Positions 1 to 7,176 are shown, counted from the stretch's first letter. The stretch is 11,122 nt of DNA from Euperipatoides rowelli (GCA_003024985.2 PXIH01S0013076.1), one strand, 5' to 3'. Made by a program: numbers and translations. Notes: generated by a model not told the origin, from the letters alone.

Positions 1-157
1 AAATCTACTTTTTACTAGGAGGGCTTTTAAATCAATGTGCCATAAGTCAGTTTGACACTTCAACTGTGAATTTAATAATTTCTAATATAATATATTAATT
101 TAGATGATTTTGATTGTGATACTTTGATTTCTATTTTTATAATGATTCTAGATAGTA

Positions 158-259
158 ATGAAAATGATTAACAAAATGGTCGTGATGGAGCACCCTGCTC
201 TTTCAACAACAGCTCAAAATAATGGCAACTACAGTGCATTCCTAATGGCTCAAGGGTGA
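158..259 (+). other. Small orphan reading frame, possibly part of an exon
   Basis: An ATG-initiated frame of 33 codons (further in-frame ATGs at 164 and 176) ends at TGA 257-259. It is richer in GC than the flanks and its composition is protein-like (for example EHPALSTTAQNNGNYSAF). An acceptor-like ttctag ends at about 150 and a donor-like AG|GTAAAA lies at about 272, so 151-272 could be an internal exon, although another frame would then be read. No family is recognised. A frame of this length arises by chance often in such DNA. Confidence 0.15.
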
Positions 260-880
260 AGTCATGATATAGGTAAAAATAAAAGCATAATTTTATTTTA
301 TCTGAAATGCCTTTTTCAAAAAAATAATTTGTGTATTTTAATTTGAATATTTTAGCTAACTTTAAATTAAGAATTAGACTTATATATTCAGAATTAAATC
401 TGTTATAAGAAAAATTAGAAAATAAACAGTTATAGCATTTGTATTAGCCTCTTTGTTTTGCAGGGACTAGAGAGATTTTTAAAAAAAATATTTTTATTGA
501 CGATGTATATTGCGAGATTTACAGCTAAGGACCATATTTTTCTTAGTAAGCTCCCAAGAGTTTGAGAATGAAATGCATTTTCAAAAATAAGAAACATTAT
601 CCAAGTCACCAAGTGATAAAACTTGGTGATACTTTAGTGTGCAGTCTACCTATTGCCTATTGGTAATCTGTGGTCTACCAGGATGACATTTATATACTCT
701 ATTACCAGGAAATTTATAAGTCTATTACAAGGACATTTACATAATGGTACTATATTATATTACTATTATATTTACACTATAATTATATTTTAGTTAGGCC
801 ACATAATGTTGATAAAAGAGTTCTATAAAAATATCATTTTCATGGAAGAAAACACAGTTACATTAGTAGATATAATTTGA
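260..880. other. AT-rich stretch with no gene seen
   Basis: No coding frame with believable composition is visible on either strand. A loose tandem of about 25 bp starting TACCAGGA/TACAAGGA occurs at 676, 703 and 726. The rest is A/T-rich spacer with poly-A runs. Confidence 0.5.
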
Positions 881-1059
881 AGGTTCTGGACTATTTCCGG
901 TTCCGGTATGACATCACTTCTGGTTTGTATCTAGGTCAAGGTCATTCAAAATCCAAATTGGCCGACTTCTGGTTTCTGTTTTGGCTAGGTTTAAGAGGTT
1001 TTTACTGGAAATGACATCATATTATGTTGTATTATGGATAATATATGTCCCATAATGCA

Positions 1060-1270
1060 TTGGCCAACTTCCGGTTTCTCGTTTAGTATTTTCAAGGTCA
1101 AAATTTAGGTCAAGGTCACCGGAAGTGACATCACGTCCAGTATGTGGTTTAGTATTTTCAAGGTCAAAAGGTCAAGGTCTCTCTCTATTAACCGGCATTC
1201 CGGTTTGTGGTTTTTCAAAATTTTCGAGGTCAAAAGGTCAAGGTCACTCTTTATTAACCGGCACTTTCGG
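1060..1270 (+). repeat. 66-bp tandem array with TCAAGGTCA motifs
   Basis: About three diverged copies of a 66-bp unit. The offset is exact between GTTTAGTATTTTCAAGGTCA at 1081 and 1147, between AGGTCAAAAGGTCAAGGTC at 1161 and 1227, and between ATTAACCG at 1187 and 1253. Each unit carries one or two TCAAGGTCA or near variants (exact at 1092, 1110, 1158 and 1238; variants at 1172 and 1224); another exact copy lies upstream at 936. Because 66 is a multiple of three, the array keeps chance frames open on both strands, and these are not genes. Confidence 0.85.
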
Positions 1271-1284
1271 TTTAGGTTCTGGAC

Positions 1285-1545
1285 ATTAACCATAATGAAA
1301 AATCCAAGATGGTGGACCGGAAGGCGCAGAAACGTGCTCAAGCGACTTAGAAAAAATTTTCCAAATATTTTTTTTCATGTAAATTGCATAATTCGTTAAT
1401 TTATTCAAAATGGCAGAAGGGACACATTACCCATGATGCAAAAAATCCAAGATGGCCACCAAAAAAAAAATTATAATGAAAATTTACTAAGTCCTTAAAT
1501 ATTCAAAATGGCGGATTCAAAATGGCCACCAAAATTTTTTTTTTA
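1285..1545 (+). repeat. CAAGATGG / AAAATGGC interspersed repeat belt
   Basis: Recurring short modules: CCATAATG plus AATCCAAGATGGTGGACC (about 1291-1318), CAAAATGGCAG (1406), CCCATGATGCA then AATCCAAGATGGCCACC (1430-1460), and CAAAATGGCGG and AAAATGGCCACC (1504-1530). They are separated by long A or T runs. The same vocabulary returns in the opposite orientation at 4153-4196. This is non-coding repetitive DNA, probably remnants of a non-autonomous element family; the family name is not known to me. Confidence 0.6.
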
Positions 1546-1825
1546 GAAAATATTGAAATTTTAATAATTTTATAATTTATTCAAAATTGTGGCTATAACC
1601 CCTCAAGTATTTTAAAGATAGGATTTGAAGTTCTAATTAGCATATTTAAAATCTTCAAAACTGAGTTGACAAGGTGTGAAGGTTTCAGAGTGACTTCTGG
1701 TGGAAAAAGGCGGGAGGCAATCAAATTGCAGCTTAATTTTGATTGGCCAAAAAGCACGAACCCTGAGAAGAGAGGCACGAACCGCAGTGAAAGCTATGCT
1801 AATTTTTTAAGTGGGAAAGACACTC

Positions 1826-1882
1826 ATTGGCTAAGCTCTAAATGATGTCATGACATTTCAATCCGAAGCTAGTGTATAAAAA
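1826..1882 (+). promoter_or_regulatory. Candidate RNA polymerase II promoter of the zinc-module gene
   Basis: ATTGG (reverse CCAAT box) at 1826-1830, TGATGTCA (CRE/ATF-like) at 1843-1850 inside a 12-bp perfect palindrome ATGTCATGACAT (1845-1856), and TATAAAAA at 1875-1882. Order and spacing suit a TATA promoter with transcription starting near 1905. This would leave a leader of about 70 nt before the ATG at 1978, which has A at -3 and G at +4. A further ATTGG lies near 1741. Assignment is by motif only. Confidence 0.5.
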
Positions 1883-2154
1883 TCCCATTGGATAATGTTA
1901 TGTCACCATTTCCCTCTACCACCATAGACCGAGAACCATCCGTTAATTTTTTTTCAAAGCTATTCACCGCAGTCAGTATGGAAGCCTCCAACGTTACACC
2001 AAGTGCCGGAGCAACCAAAGCCCTCAATGGAGTCAACACTGTCAGCGTGATTAGGTGTGTAGAAGACGTTAGAGCCCTCAACCCTAACCCGGCCAATGTT
2101 ATCCTCAATGTGGCAGGGTTGAGGCCCTCAACCCCCGGTGACTTAATGAAGTGG

Positions 2155-2216
2155 GTGGGGCATCTATCAACCCAGGCTCCTAGGACATCAACAACCTCCT
2201 TCTTACTCTTCTCCAG
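2155..2216 (+). other. Likely short intron 1
   Basis: The donor is TGG|GTGGGG (weak). The acceptor is strong: a pyrimidine tract covering about 2192-2214, ending ctccag|GCAGAG, with branch-like catcaac before it. Joining preserves the coding frame, moving from the frame of the ATG at 1978 to the frame of the coiled-coil segment. The alternative is a frameshift: the downstream frame is open back to a TAG at 2172-2174 and reads a leucine-rich stretch through the pyrimidine tract. Confidence 0.4.
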
Positions 2217-2331
2217 GCAGAGAAGGCTGAAGTGGAGTGGGCGATCACCGACCAATGCAACATCATTGTTCAGGCTGCCACGGAGAAGTACCGCCTGGAA
2301 AAAGAGTTGGAGAGCAAGGAAAAATAAATTG

Positions 2332-2457
2332 GTATGTAGTTTTTAAAAATATTTTCTGAGTCTTTTTTTTATTTTTCTATATGTTCTATAGATATTATTA
2401 CAAATTTTTTCTGTTTTTATATTTTAGTTATTAGATGCTCAATATTTTTATTTTTAG
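2332..2457 (+). other. Likely intron 2 (126 bp, phase 1)
   Basis: The donor ATTG|GTATGT is close to consensus and the acceptor is tatttttatttttag|AAAATATG. Removing 126 bp joins the frame of the coiled-coil segment to that of zinc module 1 with only the TAA at 2325-2327 between them. The intron is more AT-rich than both flanking exons and has in-frame stops. The frame match across the junction is the main support. Confidence 0.55.
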
Positions 2458-3215
2458 AAAATATGAAGTCCATCATTAAGGAGCCAGTGGTAGAAATGAT
2501 TACCATCGACGATGAGGATGCACCTCCACCAGCACCTTCCGCCATCAAGTGCCGCTACTTCCTCTGCGATGAAACTGTTGTAGAGGGGAGGGAATTCTGT
2601 GTGAACCCAGAGCATTACTATGATGGGTTCGCACAACCAATACCGACTTCACGGATATGGAATTTGAAGTAGCCACATTAGATTTCAACACCACCTCTAC
2701 AATACTCCCCTCACCATCCCAAGACTTCATCACCTCAACACCAACCACACTAGATTCCTCTACAATAGACTCCATCCTCACCACACCACCACTTACATCC
2801 ACTTCAATGGAGGCTCAACCATTCACACCACCAGCATACTCTACACCACCATCCTCATCCTCAGCACCTACTCAAGTCACTACACCTGACAATCAAATAA
2901 TTCCTTAGCTTCTTCCAGGAAATATGAAACAAAAATAATTTGTCTACAAATGCTATGTAATCTTCCAGAGGTTGAGGGGATGCATTTTTGTGCAGAACAC
3001 TACCCCTCCAACCAAATGGGTCATCCAAAATTGTATAATGAATACCACAGTATTACAGCTCTGATCAAGAGGCAGCGAATATATATTCCTCTTCTGAAGA
3101 CAAGAAGGAAGAAGACTACTCCCATCAAGTTTCATCTCATCCTCCCCAAACCATAAACCTTCCTAAGCTACCATCACATCTCCTCTAACCTAATCAATTC
3201 CTCAAACTAACTCTC

Positions 3216-3342
3216 ATTGGATAACTAACCCTGATTGGATAAATCTACTAGCTTATTAAAGTAAGCAAGAACTTTTCAGCCAATTAAAAGTAAGCAGGAA
3301 CTTTTTTTTAACCACTCATATGAATGATATCTCCTCTATAAA
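3216..3342 (+). promoter_or_regulatory. CCAAT-box cluster with 29-bp repeat and TATA-like site
   Basis: ATTGG at 3216 and 3234 and CCAAT at 3280 accompany a direct repeat of 29-bp spacing: AAAGTAAGCA[AG]GAACTTTT at 3258-3276 and 3287-3305 (18 of 19 identical). TATAAA lies at 3337-3342. The layout suggests a promoter, but no convincing reading frame follows within 300 bp, so it may be a distal part of the control region of the gene at 3839 or drive an RNA I cannot see. Confidence 0.3.
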
Positions 3343-3613
3343 CTTTCAAATTTTATTTTTATATAAGATTATTTTATTGCTACCTGTTTGAAAATATACT
3401 AAAATTGTTACTTCAAATGGAATACCATCTACTTCAATCATGTTGTATTTATAACAAGACAACCTTACTTGATGGTTTTCCTCCTTAAATGGTTTTGTGT
3501 AACACAAATTGTCTGTATATTAATATTATTAATGGATATTATAAGAACTTTGAATCCGTTAGATGATATTTCTCTAGTAAATAATACCATATTTATCAAT
3601 CAAACGGAAGGTG

Positions 3614-3703
3614 TGATGTCATTGGTCAACTCTTCTTCAAGCAATTAGTTACTGATTGGTTCATTCTACACAACCAATCAAAATGAGAGGAGTGGTATAG
3701 AAA
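3614..3703 (+). promoter_or_regulatory. Candidate promoter of the 115-codon gene
   Basis: TGATGTCA at 3614-3621 overlaps ATTGG at 3621-3625. More CCAAT boxes lie at 3655-3659 (ATTGG) and 3674-3678 (CCAAT), and a weak TATA-like TATAGAAA lies at 3696-3703. The same three elements in the same order precede the zinc-module gene at 1826-1882. The predicted start of transcription is near 3725-3735, upstream of both ATGs discussed for this gene. Confidence 0.4.
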
Positions 3704-3752
3704 CTTTTTTTTTCTTTTCATTTCATTATTTCACCGCTGATACTTGAGCTAC

Positions 3753-3842
3753 ATGTTCTTATTCCATCGCTGTTTGAATTGTGTTTCATTTCAACTTCTA
3801 TTGAACTTTATTTTATTCCAACTACTATTGAAACAACTATGA
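3753..3842 (+). CDS. Short upstream frame overlapping the next start (ATGA)
   Basis: This is the first ATG after the predicted transcription start. It opens a 29-codon frame whose TGA (3840-3842) overlaps the ATG of the next frame as ATGA. The peptide is hydrophobic (ends in runs such as LLLNFILFQLLL) but short. Its start context is weak (T at -3), so ribosomes could bypass it or reinitiate at 3839. It may equally be a chance frame in a leader; its placement is the only argument for function. Confidence 0.25.
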   Translation: MFLFHRCLNCVSFQLLLNFILFQLLLKQL

Positions 3843-4186
3843 GTTATTCCAAAAATAAATATTCGAACATTAATCAGAAAAGTAATGAAATGTTTCCACA
3901 TTATAATGCAAGTTCCATACTTAAGAATAAAATTTTATCACAACCCATGAATCATTATATAGATATAGAAGATGGACCTACCAATCATTATGCCGACCCG
4001 ATACCGATGTATCAAGTACCACTTGCCCAAAGTAGATCAGCACCACCCGCTGATAGTAATATTCCATTGGACTTTAACGGCATGCATCCTAATAGTCTGG
4101 ATACTATTCTGGATAATAGAGCTTTAAAAGCTTTAATATCCGGAAAAAATAGAAATTTGGCCACCATCTTGAAAAGACCCAGATAA
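3839..4186 (+). CDS. Intact 115-codon frame for an unknown hydrophilic protein
   Basis: The uninterrupted frame from ATG 3839 (A at -3) to TAA 4184-4186 encodes 115 residues. The frame stays open 20 codons upstream, but that part has no ATG and reads like leader. The product has no cysteine and no hydrophobic segment. It is rich in Asn, Ser, Pro and Tyr, carries two NHY words in an acidic/Pro setting (NHYIDIEDGPTNHYADPIP), and ends with a basic LKRPR that could be a nuclear-localisation type tail. No family is recognised. It lies 650 bp after the zinc-module gene on the same strand behind a similar promoter, suggesting common control. The last ten codons fall in a repeat that occurs again at 4602, so the C terminus may have been recruited from repetitive DNA. 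It might be a terminal exon or a chance frame, but composition and context favour coding. Confidence 0.45.
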   Translation: MSYSKNKYSNINQKSNEMFPHYNASSILKNKILSQPMNHYIDIEDGPTNHYADPIPMYQVPLAQSRSAPPADSNIPLDFNGMHPNSLDTILDNRALKALISGKNRNLATILKRPR

Positions 4187-4196
4187 CATTTCGAAA
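4153..4196 (+). repeat. Direct repeat copy 1 (second copy 4602-4644)
   Basis: AAATTTGGCCACCAT is identical in both copies, followed by a diverged A-rich stretch, ACCC[AG]GAT and TCGAAA. Overall about three quarters identical over 44 bp. The two copies bracket the ~105-bp tandem array. Copy 1 contains the last codons and stop of the 115-codon frame. GGCCACCATCTTG here is the reverse complement of the CAAGATGG modules at 1305 and 1448. Confidence 0.65.
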
Positions 4197-4241
4197 ATTT
4201 GAGGTGGGTGGGACATCTATCACATCATGCATCATAATATA

Positions 4242-4590
4242 TCCCATCATGCATCAATATGTGATGTCATACACCCATATTTAGACATAAAATGAGAACG
4301 ATAGTGAGAACGAGTACAGGAATGAGAACGGGAACAAGAGTGAGATGTCCCATCATGCATCAAGATGACATCATAGGACCATATATGGGCATAAAATGAG
4401 AACGAGAGTGGGAACAAGAACGGGAACAAGAACAGAAACGAGAGTGAAATGTCCCATCATGCATCATTATATAACATCATAGGCCCATATATGGGCATAA
4501 AAATGAGAACGAGAGTGAGAATGATATACCATAATCCATCATATTACCCAGAATGCATCAGGTCATATGCCCATATATGGTAAACAGGAA
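4242..4590 (+). repeat. ~105-bp tandem array with CArG-box palindromes
   Basis: TCCCATCATGCATCA begins units at 4242, 4348 and 4452, with a diverged fourth near 4530. Each unit then has a TGACATCA-type site, CCATATATGG or a variant (4275-4284 degenerate; 4379-4388, 4485-4494 and 4571-4580 exact), GGGCATAAAATGAGAACGAGAGTG, and in the first two full units a longer purine-rich GAGAACGGGAACAAG tail. The site at 4483-4496 is a 14-bp perfect palindrome, GCCCATATATGGGC. I see no coding in it. Confidence 0.85.
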
Positions 4591-4601
4591 GTCAACCTCA
4601 A

Positions 4602-4644
4602 AAATTTGGCCACCATTTAAAAAAAACCCGGATTGGCATCGAAA
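4602..4644 (+). repeat. Direct repeat copy 2 (first copy 4153-4196)
   Basis: Matches 4153-4196 through AAATTTGGCCACCAT, the A-rich middle, ACCCGGAT and TCGAAA. It is not in an open frame here. It marks the right edge of the repeat belt. Confidence 0.65.
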
Positions 4645-4794
4645 GCATGTTTATTATCTACTCTCTTATAACAATCATTCAGCATGAATGAGAAATAGTT
4701 TGTGATTCATTCAGACAAATGGCCTGAATATGGAAATCTAAATGCCATCAGTTACAATCAAGGGCATCTGCAGAAAGAAATTTAAGGTGGGGGC

Positions 4795-5015
4795 ATAAAA
4801 TTTATATTTTGGTTGTAAATATTGTGCTAAGCTTTTTTTGTTTGTATGGATGTTTTGCTAGAAAAAAGGACAAAAAAATTTATATTTTTTTCTTACAAAT
4901 ATTTTGATAAGCTATTTTTTTTTGTATGGACGTTTTGCTAAAAAAAAGGGCAAAAATCTATGTTTTTCATTATAAATATCTTTTTTTTTTTTTTTTGGTG
5001 GACATTTTGATAACC
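4795..5015 (+). repeat. 78-bp tandem array, three diverged copies
   Basis: Copies begin with AATTTATATTTT or AATCTATGTTTT; the same base lies at 4801, 4879 and 4957, an exact 78-bp step. Each continues with a TGTAAATAT-like word, a T-run, TGTATGGA[TC]GTTTTGCTA and an A-run. The third copy is the most decayed, with a 15-T run and GGTGGACATTTTGATA. It is non-coding. Confidence 0.8.
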
Positions 5016-6814
5016 ATTAATCATTACTTCCTACTTATAATATTAATAAAAGTGGCCAACTTTTATTAAATGCTTACATTTTTGGTTGGTCTAGTTTTTC
5101 CAGGAGTAGCGACTGCTCCCCTTTATGGACACCCTTGGTTACAACCATTTTACAGTGAACCATCAATAAAATTATGTGGATCCAGTGACAAGAGTAGATA
5201 CGAAAGTGATTGAATGGTCATGGTTCGATGCTAAAATACACATTTTTAAGAAAATGAGTGGTATTTCTAGTGAACTTTTTCAATAAAACCTTGATCACAT
5301 TTGCTGGAAAGTGTTAAGAAAGGATGCCGAAGATTTTTTTTTTTTTAATGACATATGGCATGTAGGCCCTATATCATTAAATGATTTAAAAACAAATAAT
5401 TTTCTACTATCAGTGTTATGTATGCTTTATATTATAAAAAAATATTACTATAATTAAATATATACTGAATGTCATATATCATTAAAAATATGATTTATTA
5501 ATTATCAATATTTAGTATGCATGTCATATAACATTAAAACAAATATAAATATCAATTAATGTGTTACAAAGATTTTTATGAAAAATACCTTAAGTAAAAA
5601 AGTTTGGGTAGACCTACGCTAAAGTAGCACTAAAATTCTTGGAAACAGGTAATATTAGTGAGGTGGAGAATAAACAGAAAGCAAAATGCATTTTTGAATT
5701 CAAATTTAATCATTAAAACAAAAAAACTGATACAAAATATCACACAATAATAAATTGCTAGATTACTATCAGACCAAGAAATTGTCTGGAAATGATAGGC
5801 TACGGTACTTAAGTTGAAAATGTACCTAAAACATACTATACCAGAATGTAATTTAGAGATAAGATACAAATTCTGAAAGTTTTGAACATAAAACAGAACC
5901 TATAGTAGCACCACTGAGCCCTAAGTTGGAAGTTCAAAGAGACATTTAATTTAAAAAAAAAAAAAAAAAATTGGGAATTTAGTAAAAATAAATAAATGTC
6001 TAATGCATTGTCTTGCTTGAATAAAACTGGTTTGTGGTAGTCAATTGGTAATGCAAGCTGTAAAAGCAGCTCAAGGTATGTGACTAAATTCTTAAGCTAG
6101 GCTATATACATTTATTTAGATTACTTTGTCATTAAATCATTATTTATTCATTATAAGTTGGGTATACAATATTTCTATGAATTCATAGTGTCATTAACAA
6201 AAACACTAACCAGTAGGCATCTCTTCCATTCATAAAAAAATAATACATATAGGGCCTAGTTGTTCTTAAAGTGCTTATCCTAAAAAGAATAAACATTTAT
6301 CTTTAAAGTTTGGTGGCTCTAAGGATCAACTTATATTGTGTACAGATGAAGGGACAAACCAAAATTTGTAAATTTCTAGGATTTTAGAGACAGACTTAAT
6401 TAAGAAAGTTTGCGACTCTAGCTTCTCACGGGCAAGAGCACTGATGGACAAACAAGCAAAAACATAAGTATATTAAAAAAAAACAATAAAAATAATATTA
6501 ATCAGAATAAGGATGGCCTCTTAATTAGTGTGGTGGTGGGGGGGGGGGAATAATTTATAATGTATACAGTAGTATAAGATAAATAGAAAAGATCATATGG
6601 TTTTTCACAGAAATATGATTTGGAATTCATCACAGCAGATTATTCACTCCACTTCCTCCAATTCTTTTTTTTTTTTTAAAAAAAATTGATGATAGGCTTA
6701 CAATATGTCTGGCTTTAGCCGAACATGTCCTACTTTTTAAAGGCTGCTAAAGTGTCCGACGACTTACTTTAATTTTTCTTAAATATTCAGCTTTATTAGC
6801 TAATAATAATAATT
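5016..6814. other. AT-rich region with no gene seen
   Basis: No reading frame of believable composition is visible on either strand. Minor structure: ATGTCATATA[TA]CATTAAAA at 5469-5487 and again at 5521-5539, long A or T runs (about 5334, 5952 and 6665), an 11-G run at 6538-6548 after a GTGGTGG stretch, and TTTATT at 6792-6797, which would read AATAAA on the minus strand. None supports a gene by itself. Confidence 0.5.
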
Positions 6815-6880
6815 TGCATGAGGAAAGATAGCTCATGCGGTTGCCCCAGATCAGAGATCGCAATGTTTGATATACCCATA
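6815..6880 (+). mobile_element. Possible tRNA-derived SINE head
   Basis: TAGCTCATGCGGT at 6829-6841 fits a polymerase III A box (TRGCTCAGYNGGT-type). GTTTGATATACC at 6865-6876 is a degraded B box. Their spacing of 36 bases is somewhat shorter than in a tRNA. AGATCAGAGATCGCAATG between them is tRNA-arm-like. No cloverleaf survives, so it is not a working tRNA. The 3' extent is unknown; the next 180 bases are not recognisable. Confidence 0.25.
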
Positions 6881-7085
6881 TGAACAGTTCATGTCCCGCA
6901 CATGAGCATAAATGAGGCATGTAGGCTAACCCCGACATGTTTAAGTCCATGTTTACCAGGGAGAGATTTGGATGAATAAGAAGGTTTATAAGAGGGTAAT
7001 AGAAGTAGGTCTTTGGGCCATTGCCTGAGTTGTAGTATATCTGTAAGAGTAAGACCAAACCCAAAGAACCTTATTAAGTATGGTA

Positions 7086-7147
7086 CCTTTTCCTCTTCTT
7101 TTTTCCCCCTTTACCCTACCTTTTTCTCTCTTCTTTTTCTCCTTTCC
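7086..7147. repeat. Pyrimidine tract (plus strand)
   Basis: Sixty-two bases of C/T with only two A interruptions (7113 and 7118). On the minus strand it is a GGAAAAGAAG-type purine run lying just after the stop of the putative exon at 7177-7401. It is low complexity, and frames through it are artefacts. Confidence 0.7.
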
Positions 7148-7176
7148 ATGAGTCTTCTTATTAGAATTCAACTACT

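Larger units (their letters stand above)
1978..3188 (+). pseudogene. Broken multi-exon gene for an unknown protein with two Cys/His zinc-type modules
   Basis: I do not recognise the family. The first part (1978-2154) starts MEASNVTPSAGATK and repeats the word ALN[GP]. After a likely 62-bp intron, 2217-2324 encodes a charged helical segment (AEKAEVEW to YRLEKELESKEK) that looks like a coiled coil. After a TAA and a second intron, the same frame resumes at 2458 with an acidic/proline patch (TIDDEDAPPPAP) and module 1, C-x4-C-x10-C-x4-H (about 2551-2613). Next comes an acidic-aromatic and Ser/Thr/Pro-rich stretch (2645-2905). Module 2, C-x4-C-x10-C-x2-H, covers about 2941-3000, followed by an acidic Ser-rich tail ending at TAA 3186-3188. 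Frames change within 2624-2669, 2890-2905 and 3042-3153. Together with the TAA at 2325-2327 this suggests decay, though unseen introns or sequencing errors could explain some breaks. The plan resembles a small zinc-binding regulator with an activation-type region; that is inference. Confidence 0.5.

Noticed and set aside
1105-1399. Open frames on both strands across 1105-1399 with repeated 22-residue units
   Set aside because: They are produced by the 66-bp tandem array, whose length is a multiple of three. No start context or protein-like composition supports coding.
1869-2255. Minus-strand 128-codon frame
   Set aside because: It is antisense to the better supported plus-strand gene with promoter and splice signals, and its openness reflects codon bias of the opposite strand.
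2217-2346. Continuation of the first frame through 2217-2346 as an Arg/Trp-rich C terminus
   Set aside because: The alternative frame gives a coherent charged helix and connects in frame through the 126-bp intron to the zinc module, so the Arg/Trp-rich reading is probably a shadow.
2545-2802. Minus-strand 85-codon frame rich in Val and Ser
   Set aside because: It is the antisense of the acidic and Ser/Thr/Pro-rich plus-strand coding stretch.
4242-4590. CRISPR-like array
   Set aside because: Units of about 105 bp are repetitive throughout with no unique spacers between short identical repeats, and the DNA is eukaryotic.
5225-5240. GGTTCGATGCT resembling a tRNA B box
   Set aside because: No A box at suitable distance and no cloverleaf can be drawn around it.
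5630-5869. Minus-strand 79-codon hydrophobic frame
   Set aside because: Phe/Ile/Tyr-rich composition is typical of AT-rich spacer. No start context, splice signal or family resemblance is seen.
6747-7171. Minus-strand frames across 6747-7171
   Set aside because: One runs through a possible SINE and the other through the purine run at 7086-7147, and the composition is low complexity.
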